This document shows, piece by piece, positions 22,461 through 33,800 of a DNA stretch of 64,000 bases. Every line of letters starts with the position of its first letter. Position 1 is the stretch's first letter. The DNA lies in the NCBI RefSeq assembly GCF_016086655.4, contig NC_052138.2, positions 2,418,001 to 2,482,000 of the forward strand. Direction: 5' to 3'. The DNA comes from Lepeophtheirus salmonis (lineage: Eukaryota > Arthropoda > Copepoda > Siphonostomatoida > Caligidae). The notes beneath the pieces were generated by a model. It saw nothing but the letters and a program-made list of their open reading frames with translations. It did no database searches and was not told the origin of the DNA. The position numbers and the translations under genes are program-made.

Positions 22461-23590
22461 TGACAACTGCAAAGGAAAAGAAAAATCCTTCTTTATACTA
22501 CCAATTACAAATTTAAAAAAAACAAAAACGAATTTACATAATTGATTACGAGGATATGGGCCCTCGGTGAAAATCATGCCCTGGACTATGTAGATATTTA
22601 TTTAGGAATAAGTATAACACGTATTAAGAAATAAAAAAACATACATAAACATCTCGTTACAGTTAGAGTACTGCTGGAAATTTTGCTGCAATATTTTCTT
22701 CCTTTGTATATAGAATAAAGAGAAATAAGTGGATATTCTGTATGTGTACATGGCATTAGACCCATTTTCATTGCAGATGCCTTGCCATAAATAATAACAT
22801 TAATTGCTCTTCAACAATCTTTAACTAGAGAGGAAGGGGGAGAAGAGGTTAAATCGAATTAAATTAGGGCCCAACTTTATGGATGCAAAATGTTCTTTTA
22901 AGCACTCTAGAAAAAAACATCCGCCCAATAATTAGGATTATATCCTTATGTATCACTTGAGACTAGGACCTTTAATGAAGCTTTTGAAATTCAACAACAT
23001 AACTTTAAAATTCAAACTTCTGAATCCCTTTACGAATAGATAATGTCGTACAAAAAAGTTATATTTAAATGACTGTAGAGATCAACAAACGCCCTCTAAA
23101 GACGGAAACATTCCAAGCATTATTTTTTTATGAAAATACAACAAAAGATCCATTTATCAGGTCACTCTAAAAATTGAACACCCTAGTACATACGTTAAAT
23201 TAATAATTTAGAAGAATTTGACCTTCTTTGTGACCTATGACCTTTTATATGATCTTACAACTTAGATTCAAAGAATATGCTTTCATTAATTATATTTTCT
23301 AGAGTTCTTTTAAGATCATTTTGCATCCAAAAAGTTGGGCAAAGATTTAATTTGCTCATTTTCTTGAATTAATACGCCCCCCCCATGGAAGTACTACTAG
23401 GCAGAGCCGTTTTGACAGAAGTGGGAAGTGACACCTGTTTCCCCATGGAGGAGTTTATGGGTCGGAAAACATGAAATGCCACTTGGAACTTTAGATTAAT
23501 TAATTATTTAGATAGTGACCCATTTAAAAGAAAGCATAAAAAATACCATTTCAGAAAAATGACTTACAACTTTTATGTAATATGTGAGCC
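22461..23590. other. No gene seen
   Basis: AT-rich stretch of 1.1 kb with no supported gene or shared repeat. Confidence 0.35.
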
Positions 23591-23594
23591 CTCA

Positions 23595-23865
23595 GCTCAA
23601 ATAAATGCTCAACATCCTTTCTAGGCCTTGACTATGTAGTTAGACTCGAGTTCGATCCATTCCTTTTTGATGAAGCTTCTAGAGGCTGGATACTCCTGTG
23701 AGGAGTAACACAAACCCTGTCCTCCCGACGTCCCTATAAATGTCAAATTTGTCAAATAAATGTCCCCACAAAACCTCTTCTTAAAATTTTACTCTTGACA
23801 AGTTGAAAATAGTAAAATGTATACCATTAGATAAGATCAAGCTTTTAATTTATTTTAAAAATTGT
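23595..23865. mobile_element. Mariner-type family B remnant with inverted halves
   Basis: Bases 23613-23740 match family B on the minus strand (the counterpart of TACATAGTCAAGGCCT at 12470). Bases 23745-23860 (AAATGTCCCCACAAAACCTC to TAGATAAGATCAA) match its 3' end on the plus strand. The two parts are head-to-head, so the remnant is rearranged. Confidence 0.6.
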
Positions 23866-23928
23866 GGAGAAATAATATGATAATGATAGTCTGGGAGTAA
23901 TTAAGAGATAAAAAACAGTTGGTGTGGT

Positions 23929-24655
23929 TATAACGGGTGGTGGCATTTTAAACTATAACGTTTGACAACTGGTGTGCATTTTGTAAAAGATCTCCAGTTT
24001 ACGAAATGGTTAAGTTTAGCTCGAAGAAAATTGAAAATACTGAAGATTTTAAACTCAAACGAAACTACAAAAAAAAATTTTTGGCCTTCCAGGCGTTTGA
24101 CGTTAATGGATAAAACAAACTGTCCAGTGCGCTCAATCAAAAACATTATCATTGTGTCTAATATTTTTGTTTCCCCATATGGAAAAGGGAGACATCGACG
24201 ACATTTGGTTCCAACAGGATGGCGCTACGTGCTACACAGCCAAAGTTACAATGGATCTTTGGCGCACTGTCGTTCGACAAGCGCATCATAAGCCGAAACG
24301 GCAACGTCAACTGGCCACCTCGTAGCTGCAATTTGACTCCGTTGGACTATTTTTTGTGGCGAACCGTCAAGGATAAATGTTACACCAACCATCCAGAGAC
24401 GATTGACGATTTGAAACACGAAATTGGAGTCGCCATTGCAGCTATTGGAGCTCACACAATCGAAAATGTATTGGAAAATTGGGTCGACAGAATGGGCTAC
24501 TGTAAGGCCAGCCATGGCGGCCATATGAATGAAGTGGTGTTCCATTATTAACCGAAATGTTGAGGCTTTCAAATAAAAAAAAGTTATTGAAAAATATCTA
24601 TCGGTCTTTTTTTTATAGCAATATAAAAAAAAAGTTTCGTGGGCCACTCTTTATA
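23929..24655 (+). mobile_element. Mariner-type transposon, decayed, with C-terminal transposase
   Basis: The plus strand reads FQQDGATCYTAKVTMDL (24210-24260), then after one frameshift RIISRNGNVNWPPRSCNLTP, LDYFLWRTVKDKCY and ENWVDRMGYC, ending at TAA 24549-24551. The block contains the second and third catalytic Asp regions of the insect mariner-like group with NWPPRSCDLTPLDFFLW. Upstream coding is largely lost. The ends TAACGGGTGGTGGCA and (reverse complement) TAAAGAGTGGCCCA look like a short TIR. Confidence 0.78.
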
Positions 24656-24659
24656 CTTA

Positions 24660-25617
24660 TAGGGCTAACTAGCATATGATTTTGGACCCGTTTTCTGTTT
24701 CTTTTTAGAGGAAAGGTTGTGTGATACAATAGGGGTAAGGGCGTGCTATCCATCCGGAGAATTGTTTGTTTATCATGGACGAGAGTTTTGTGTGAGGTAT
24801 TTCATTTAGGTTGAGACGCCTTCTTCTTCTTCTTGGGTGGGAGAGAGGGAGAGAGTCAGCTGATATAGATAATGAAATTATCCGTTATTATTATTATTTT
24901 TTCTAAGCACAATCTGCATTCCGCCCAATTAGAATCCCTTGAAGCATGACGGACCTATAAAGTCAATCTAATTAACCTCTATTAAGAAGCTTTTTGTTCC
25001 TTCAAACAATCTTCTCATTAAAGTGAATTATGTACATCATAATACTGATTATAACTTATAAGTAGAGTCGGTTTAATAATATATACTAGCTATGCAAGTT
25101 GCATAGTTTATATTTTCTAAAAGTTTTTAAGAGGATCAAGTTCTTCGCTAGAAATATTGACATACATACATACATGATTGAACGACTTAAAAAAACCAAT
25201 TTATTGACAGGGAAAATAATTAATTAAAGTAAAAGTCTTAAAATAAGAAATGTATATTTGTCTGTGGGTATGTACTCCGTACATTCATTTATGATCTAAG
25301 AAATAAAAATGTATGTAAGAGGATATTTTGAAAAGTGCTTCAAAAGTCCGAGAGATGGAAGAACACACACCAACTTTCAGCCAGGTCGGTACATTTCTCT
25401 CTGTTTGGTATTCGTTTGAATCGAGGAAGAGGAGTGATTTGCAAAAAATGGAGGAAAAAGCATTTCGTGTGTTGATTAAACATACTTTATGAAAGGCAAA
25501 ACCCCTCAAGGAACTAAAAAGAAGTTTGATAAAAAAATATGGGGACTCTGCACCTTCGATTAGAAAAAAATTTATAAGTGGTTTCAAATTTTTTGGAGTA
25601 GCCATATGGAACCAAGC
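24660..25617. other. No gene seen
   Basis: Holds a purine-rich GGGAGAGAGGGAGAGAG block at 24838-24856; otherwise nothing recognised. Confidence 0.35.
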
Positions 25618-27005
25618 CAAAAAGTCTTATGACATTTTGCTATAAACACGTTCGCCTTAGGACATATTGCCCTAAAGCCATTTTGTCTTAAGGATATTTC
25701 GTCTTAATATATACATAAATAAATAATGATATAATTATGGCCAAAATTTCAATACATACATACCATCGAAATTTTACTATGTAATGAGTTCGTACCAGTG
25801 ACAAAATACTTAATGAAATTAGTATAATAAGAAAAATAAAAAACAGGACAACTATTTGAACGGTGGAAATGATAATCACTACTCTGTTATTAATTAATAT
25901 TGGACATGATGCGACTCATCTTAGAAAAGACTCGTGAATTAACGAACAATGCTAATACAAGGAAAGATCATGATTCCATCATTAGTGCAAGAAAAAACAA
26001 TCATTTAACATGTTTTATATTGCCGAGTGGTCCATATAAAATCTGAACACTTTGAACTTTAAACTTCAACAAGATATAATTTATTAATACACAATAGAAT
26101 TTCAACAAAATAAATACTGTAAATCGTTGTGTGTCTTAGCTCTCTTAATCATTAATGTAGCCACCCTGATACCTTATAGGCGGAAGGCCTAGCACCCACT
26201 GCAGATGTAGTCCTCTGTCATGGCGTCTCAGTGCTGCCTGACAGTGGCTCTGAGGCCCTTGGTGTTTGGATGACGGACACTGCAGGCCTTCTCCTCGACA
26301 TGAGCCCAAAAGATATAGTCAATGTGGTTGGCATCAGTGCTGTAGGGGGTCAAAAGTGTCAAAAAAGAGCTAAAAGTGTCTTGAAACGGAAAAGATGGTT
26401 TCTTTCATTTCTGGTGTCAAAAGTCTGGACAGTCTGGGGCAAAACCCTAAGATCTCTTCCATAGGTCCTCATAGATTTGAGGAAATTGACCTGTCTGTTT
26501 TATTTTTCCTCTGGATCCAGTTTTGCCTTTTTGAGAGAGCCCTTCTTCATCTTCAACGTTTCGGACTTGCAGACGGCGTAGGCGATGGTCCTGAAGACGC
26601 CCAACTGCTTGAAGTGAACGAGTTGAAATTCGTCAATTACGTTCAAGCATAATTTTCTCGACTGGTACGTAAGGGAAAGAGCTCAAGTTTATTTTGTTTT
26701 GTAACGAATTGTTTATGCTTTAATATATCGAAATATAAATTAATTTCAATCATTCAACCTTCATTAGTTATTGAATTAGTGAGTGTTCGGATTTTAATGG
26801 ACCACTCGACAATAGACTTATCATATTTTGAGCTGAAAGTTCAAATGGAAAATCAATTTTAACCAAAAATAAACATTCACGGCGTACAATAAACATATAT
26901 TATTTATAAATTAAAGCGAAATATCCTTGAGGCGGAATGGCTTTAAGGCAAAATGTCCTAAGGCGAAATAGTTTATAGCAAAATGTCATAAGGCAAAATA
27001 GTTTA
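25618..27005. mobile_element. Foldback-type element with modular arms of about 110 bp
   Basis: The left arm 25618-25740 and right arm 26880-26995 are inverted copies. They share CTTATGACATTTTGCTATAA, CGCCTTAGGACAT, AAAGCCAT and AAGGATATTTCG, in order. Each arm is built from degenerate units of about 20-25 bp of the form GCCTTA-GACA-TTTTG. The interior is 50-bp-scale AT-rich DNA plus one inserted family A mariner (26030-26812). Interior sequence around 25860-25990 is related to 36960-37200 and 50290-50480. There is no coding capacity. Confidence 0.7.
26030..26812 (-). mobile_element. Mariner family A, deletion derivative, copy 3 (nested)
   Basis: Flanked by TA, with ends TTGCCGAGTGGTCCATATAA and (reverse complement) TTGTCGAGTGGTCCATTAAA. 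It is inserted inside the foldback element. The minus strand retains the N-terminal and C-terminal transposase pieces, joined at the same internal deletion as copies 1, 2, 4 and 5. Confidence 0.8.
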
Positions 27006-27309
27006 AGGCGAAAGTACAGGGCACAAACTTTTACAAGTACGTAGAAACTTTAATAAAAGCGTTCGTTAAAAAGATTTCTTTAAACATACACGTTTACTGG
27101 ACTTTCTCTCTAAGTGGCCCCAAGTCCAATGAGTTTAGATCCAGTTAGTTAAGAGGCCACATTTCCTATGCTTAAAACATAAAAGCCCTAAAAATGTAGG
27201 TTTCTCCAGAATAAATCCGGCTCCAATAATCCTATTTGGACAAACGGTACCAATCTTAAAATTCTAACATGACCCCGGATCTGATAACATCAATTTAAGC
27301 TCTTTAGGA

Positions 27310-27620
27310 TGATTATTTGGGCGAGAACCCCGTACTGAGTCACACAATCATGGCCACACGTTGGTCATATTCGGATTACATCTCAAGGATTTTTTCTGAA
27401 ACTTGTTCCGGATTTAAAATTTCCTTTACTATATGTATTTTATGTGATGGGTATAATACAACAATCGAAATTAAAATCAATTTAATCTCTGCAGCATCAT
27501 TATTTATGTATTTATTTGGGTCATTCGCCGTGGACCTGACACGGAGGTAACAATAATAGCCCCACGGCGTTTTTATTTAGAGGACATCTCAAGGATATTC
27601 TATTTTTTCTGACACATCGT
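27310..27620 (-). mobile_element. Two fragments of a mariner helix-turn-helix region
   Basis: 27340-27385 and 27526-27610 both resemble 9590-9665 (the N-terminal coding end of the 9.2-9.66 kb remnant). They are separated by unrelated DNA. Confidence 0.45.
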
Positions 27621-27639
27621 TATCTTTATTTTATCACGC

Positions 27640-28200
27640 AACCTTTCTTCCAAAAAGATACCACAAAAAAAAGGTCCGAAATCATCTGGTAATTAGCCAA
27701 ATAGGTCAATCATACCAACTGCCATTTATCTCTTAAATCCTCCCAGACCCTCACTCTCATATTATTTCTTCACCATTTTTAAAATTAATTACATAATATT
27801 AAAATCTACATAGCATTTAATCGATACTGTGCTATAAAACTGCTTAGTTATATTATATATATAAAAGGGTAGTATTCATTTATGTTTGTGTATGATAGCC
27901 AAAATTTCTTCATAAAAATAATAAAATGGCCAATATATATTATAAAAACGATGAGGGATCAACAAGAAATTGTATTCCTGTTTTTTGGGAAACGGAGCAT
28001 AATATTAGAATAACTTATTACTTTGTTTATTTATCAAAAAGAATCAATTATGAAATAGGCATGACGTATCAAGTGAGAGCAGGTAATCGACAACTGACAA
28101 AAAAATACATAGGGTATTTCTGTGTTAGCGAGATAATGCTGATAGAATTAATCAGCTACAATTATGTAGCAGATTATGTAAGCTACATCTGATGAGCTCA
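27640..28200 (+). repeat. Dispersed repeat R2, copy 1
   Basis: Homologous in the same orientation to 55790-56290 over most of its length, sharing AAATCATCTGGTA, CATTTTTAAAA, ATTAAAATCT and TTCGATACTG-type blocks. It contains an 88-codon open frame (27926-28192, MANIYYKNDEGSTRNCIPVF); the other copy has stops in that frame. A short tail piece (CGGAACAAG[CT]TCTCTCAAA) recurs at 56330 and 62380. Nature unknown. Confidence 0.55.
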
Positions 28201-29099
28201 CTTTCATAAACATAGACCCCAGGATTGCCAAAATATTGAGGTCTAAACTTGTTCTGGATATAAAATCCCCACCCTGTACATATAAAGGGTTGATTAGTAT
28301 ACATAGTACTCCCAGGGATTCTATGAAAATAGAAAGAAAAGAAAAAACACTGACATAGTAAGATATGTACATTCCAAAGACCACTTTAACTCCTTAGAAA
28401 TGGTTGTTGGTTCACTCAAAAAGTTAAAATTAAAAAGAAAAGAACAATAACAAGAGTTATAAAAAAATTGAACAAAGAATGTCTTTTCTTCAGCTCCTCC
28501 CAACTACCTATTTAGCACGGGAGGAGATCCAACCATCATATTCATAGCCCATAGCCAGGGTTAACGACAGGGGGAGATCTAACAGAATAATTAACTTTTG
28601 TGTGTGTATGAGAAATCGTTTAAATACCAAAAATAAAGTTGTCATTCAAAAGAGAGTTGAGACTCTATCCTCATTGATGGTCCCTAGCTTTTTCACAAAT
28701 TGCATCGCTATTGAAGACGACGCCGTCTTGGGGCATCATTGTTGATGCTACTACTATATAAAATGTACACATGTAATTTCATCATATGGTACTCGAATTT
28801 AGATAATAAAGACTTGACCTGCCTATAGTATGAGAAGCTACGAAATGTAAAAAATCTAAGCTCAAAGCAAAGTTTATATTACAAGACAATGATGCCAGGA
28901 TGTAGTTTGAATTTTCAAAAGAAATTCGAATTCCTCGTAGTGCTTAAAATTTGAGTTCCACTCAAGTTTTGATTAAATAGAAGAATAATTCTTTTACACC
29001 TAACATCAAATAGTCCCTATTGAATATCCCTTGATGCCAAAGATAATGAATAAATAAGAACTATATAATGATGTAATAACATATTATTAATACCAAAGT
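28201..29099. other. No gene seen
   Basis: AT-rich intergenic stretch without a recognised feature. Confidence 0.35.
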
Positions 29100-29445
29100 T
29101 AACCCCGGTTCAGGTTCAGCAGTTATATCCGTCCTGGTCTCGGATATTATAGGGTCCCGACAGGCTTAGTAGCTGACATAGGCCCATAATCTACCCCAGC
29201 CCTTCTCTCTTTTATTTACACAGTTTGATGCCTAAAACCACTTTTCCAGATCCATAAGAAGCCCTTAGATACATATATATTACCCTGGCGAAGTAAAAAA
29301 ACATTGGAAAAAGCTACAATTGCACACAAAAGAAAATAACTTAGAATATTGACTTATTGATTAAAGCTAATTTATTTTTTATTACTTTATTTGGTTTCTC
29401 AGTTTCGCTTCTAGCGGTTCAAGAACCGGAACCGCTAGATCGATA
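29100..29445 (-). repeat. Dispersed repeat R1, copy 2
   Basis: Reverse-oriented homologue of 9680-10100. It ends at the same hairpin, here CTAGCGGTTC...GAACCGCTAG, and shares CTTCTTATGGATCTGGAAAA and GGGGTAGATTATGG on the minus strand. Confidence 0.6.
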
Positions 29446-29603
29446 AGGACACAACCTTGAGTATTACACATTATTGGGGTCTGATAATCATAAATGTTGT
29501 GGGCCCGTTGAGATTTTGTATAAGTTGCAATCAAAAATTGAGATGAATCATTTTTAATGAAGGATTTACAGTACTCGAGATGAGGATCATGCAATAATTG
29601 AAT

Positions 29604-30180
29604 ATTTTTTGAACGTGATCGACGAATTTCCATTCGCGCACTCCAATCAGTTGGGTGTCTCTAGAACCAACGTCTACCCCGTAAGCAAGTCCGAAACTGT
29701 GAAGAGGAAGAAGGGATCGCTCAGAAAGGCCTAATTGGACACGGAGTAGTTAATAAAATAGCCCAGGCATGAGGGACCATGAGTTTCACACCAAACTGTC
29801 CAGAGAGCTTTAAAAAAGTAGGTGGAAAGAGTCTTGAGAGGCCACTTTTGACACGAGTAATAAAAAAAAACCCATCTCCTCTATTACAAGACTCTTTTGA
29901 ATGAGTTTTTTAAAAAACTCTTTTTTGACCCTTTTGACGCCCCTATAGCCCTGATGCCAATCCCTTCGACTACACCGTTTGGGGGCATGTCGAGGGGATG
30001 ACCTTTTAGAGTGCGTCATCCGAGGCCCTCAAAGCCAGCACTGTGACGCCATGACGGAGGACTACATCTGCAGGGGAGCTCAGATACACATCTATTTATA
30101 GTATTAATTTTGTTGAGATTCTATATTTAATTAATAAACTATATCTTGCTGAAGTTTAAAGTTCTGTGTTCAGATTCTTT
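29604..30180 (+). mobile_element. Mariner family A, deletion derivative, copy 4 (left end lost)
   Basis: Begins inside the N-terminal coding part (VIDEFPFAHSNQLGVSRTNVY) and runs through the shared deletion junction to the right terminal region. Several stops and frameshifts. Confidence 0.75.
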
Positions 30181-30189
30181 GTAGTTTAC

Positions 30190-30888
30190 ATTTTGAACAC
30201 CAAATATGTACTGGGCGGAAGTTGTTCAGCATCTTCCTTATTCTGGGGGGATGGAATAAGGCTTTTAATTTTTCATAAAGCTTGATTGTTTAAAACCTCA
30301 AAACATCAACAGTGTGAACATCACTTGAAACCCCTATTTCTATGTAGGATTTCATGATAAATAAGTAACTAATAACATTAGTTATTATGTAGTTATAAAA
30401 AGTGATTGAGGAAATAAATTATATGATGTACCTCTCATATGATGAAATATGATGGATCATTTTTATTTATTGTTATTAAGGATGGAGCAGGAGGGTGACT
30501 GACTAACTAATAAATAATAATTGGATTTACCTAATCCCTCCCGCTTTCTACCTCGCGCTCCTTGACCAACTACACCTGCCCTAGCTCAAGGGGGATTCCA
30601 TTTCCATCCCCTCAAAATTCTTAGTTAAAATAATTTCTTCTACCTGTTGTTAAACAAAATATCAACACAGAGCTTCTCGAATGAGGAAAAAAATAATATC
30701 CTAAGTGGAATTTGGGCCACTATGGATTTATTATTATTCATTTGAGTCTCAGTTAATGTCTACACCTGCTGAGGGATGTACCCAATATTCGTCGTTTTGT
30801 TTCTTTAAAAACAAAACAAAAAATGACTCTCTAAACCCATTTTCCTCCAGAAGCACAATTAAACTAATTAGTACAAAAACATTTAATT
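30190..30888. other. 5' flank of the Toll receptor gene
   Basis: No other gene lies here, so the Toll promoter and leader should be in this 700 bp. No confident TATA-Inr pair was identified. Confidence 0.4.
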
Positions 30889-33800
30889 ATGAAGTCCCTT
30901 CTCAACTACTTCCTACTCCTTCTCCCTTATCTCAGTGCTCCTATCCACGGAAATTGTATTTGGAATGGACAAACAAGGATTCATTGTGACTTAAACATTC
31001 TGGACTTTCGACACAACTCCTCGGATGTTCCTTCTGAGGCTTCAAAAGTAATCGAGGAACTGAATGTTGACTGCTCAGATGTTTTATATTTTGAGTCTCA
31101 GCTCCGTTCGGATCACTTTGGAGAGCTCAGCAGACTCTCAACGCTTCGTATACATAATTGTAAAGTACATACTCTACCTCCGAGGAGTTTTGTCTCTCTT
31201 ATTCGACTTAGAGAGCTCGTTATTCAAACACATAATGCTGATATGTCAGGTCTTGTCATGGAGCCGGACTATGAGAGTCTGGTAGGGTTAGAATCCCTAG
31301 AGACTTTAGATCTATCTTTTAATAATGTACTCAAATTCCCAGAGGGTCTCTTATGTCCCCTCAAATCCATTCAACTCTTTAATGCTTCCTTCAACAATCT
31401 GACTAATCTCGAGGATCTGGGATTAAGGAATTCGTCAGGAAAGTATTGTCAAAATATTTCTTCATTGGAGTCACTTATACTCAAGGGGAATTCCATTCAA
31501 TCCATTTCTCCTGGTGCCATATCTGCACTTCCCTCACTTTTATCTTTGGATATATCAAATAATGGACTCCGTGTTCTCGTCAACGATGCCTTTCAAGGCC
31601 TTGGTAATCTCAAGTTTTTGGATTTATCACACAACGCCCTTGTTGCACTTCCTCCTGATATTTTTAAGGGCTTATCCAAACTAGAATCTCTTTCCATTGG
31701 AAACAACTCCCTTGGAACCATTGATATCAACGTTTTCTCCAATTTAGGATCTCTTAAGTCTCTTAATCTAAGTGGTAATTCTTTGGATGAAAATTGGTTA
31801 AAACCAGGGATATTTGATCATTTGATTTCCTTGCTTCTCCTGGACTTGAGTTTTAACCATCTCTCTAAATTAGAGCAACCAGAATTATTCGCTTATATTG
31901 AAAATCTTGAGGCACTCAACTTGGATTCAAATAGGCTTAAATCCATTTCGAGTCAAATTTTTCGTTTGACTCCTAATCTGGTTATCCTCACTTTATCTAG
32001 AAATGAACTTGAGACCATTCAGTACAAAACATTAGAAGGCCTAACTCATCTTGAGTCCCTCTTTTTGGATCATAATAAAATACATTCCCTACAGTCTGGA
32101 ACATTTGAAAATTGTACACGGCTTCAGAAGTTAAAATTAAATAATAACTATTTAACTCAGGTAAAAAAAAAATCATCTTTCTTTTTCACCCTTCTCATCT
32201 TATTTTATGTTGAAGACATTTAGAAATATACTACTATAAGTTATTTTTAGAAGGAGTGTCCCTTGTCACAAAAGAAAAGAAAAGAATGACTATATTTTCT
32301 ATGTATTTTGTTTTAATTTCTTGATCTCATATATTACTTTTTTTTTTCAAACGACGTATTTTTATAGGTTCCGAATGCATTTCATGATTTAGAAGCATTG
32401 ATTTATTTGGATCTAAGTTCCAATGTTATAGGAGTGATTAAGAGGGAGTCTTTTAAAGGGCTTGGAGAATTAAAAACTCTCCGGATTGCTAATAATGGAC
32501 TAAGTCGTGTTGGGGAAGGAGCCTTCAAAGACACGTCTCAATTAATGCATCTGGATCTAAGTATCAATCGTTTCAAGGCCTTGGAGCGAGAAACTTTTAC
32601 GGTTTTAAATAATTTGCAGTCCTTGAACATGGCTGAAAATCTATTGGAGGACATCAATGGAGTTTTAAGCTCTTTAGTGCAATTGAAATGGTTGAATATT
32701 TCAAGCAATCATTTGGGTTTGTGGAATAAATGTGTTTTGAATTTCATTTTTACTCATATTATTATTATTTTAATGATAGGTTGGTTTGATTATGCGTTTT
32801 TACCATTGAATTTGGAGTGGCTTGATGTTCATAATAATCGTGTGGATTCCCTTGCAAATTATTTTGGAATTAAAGGCGACTATTCTTTAAAATATTTGGA
32901 TGCATCCTTTAATAAAATCCGTATTCTCAAACCCCTTTCCATTCCATCATCCCTAACTCATTTATACTTGAATGATAACAACATTGAAGAAATAGAAGCA
33001 AATACATTTCTGGATAAAAGAAACTTGAGCAGAGTTCATCTAGAGAGAAATAACCTCTCAAAATTGGAAATGAATTCTCTCGTCCTGTCCTCTTCTGATA
33101 CCATAATTGGTATGTTAATAATATAATTATGAATGAATTGGATATTTATACGTTTATATTTTCTTATCTCCAGACTCTCCCACATTTTATTTCGAAGACA
33201 ATCCCTTTATATGTGACTGCCATCTCCAATGGTTTCAAGGTATCAATACACGTCTTCATCACTATCCTCACGTCATGGATATGGATACTCTAACCTGCTC
33301 CAGTCGACGAAACTCTGTATATGCCGTACTTATACCATTGTCTGACGTGCCGCCTGAAGAGTTTCTATGCCGCTATGAGTCTCATTGCTTTCCTTCTTGT
33401 ATGTGCTGTGATTTCTTTGCGTGTGACTGCCGTCTTAAATGTCCTGAAGAAGAAGGTTGCTTTTGCTTTCGAGACTCAACATGGAACTCAAATGTTGTCA
33501 AGTGTTCCACACGTAGTCTTAACTCCATACCTAGCACAATCCCAGTGGATGCAACAACTCTCCATTTGGACGGCAATAATTTTACTGAGGTTTCCTCCGC
33601 CATGTTCATTGGGCGAGTCAAGTTGACCAAATTATTTTTAAATAATTCCCGAGTAACAACTATGGGCAATGGGAGCTTTGCTGGATTACCCCGGCTCACA
33701 ATCCTAGATTTGTCTCAAAATCGACTGCAAGAGCTTAATGGACCGGAATTTGCTGGTTTAGAATCTACTCTGAGAGAGCTATATCTTCAGGGAAATCAAT

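Noticed and set aside
24246..24647. A 133-codon minus-strand gene
   Set aside because: It is antisense to the well-supported mariner transposase C-terminus on the plus strand.
30705..30989. 94-codon frame overlapping the Toll start
   Set aside because: It runs out of frame over the Toll signal peptide and has no features of its own.
32717..32779. Coding sequence within the Toll LRR region (21 stop-free codons)
   Set aside because: GT-AG borders, hydrophobic AT-rich translation, and restoration of the conserved NHLGWFDY on removal show a 63-nt intron.
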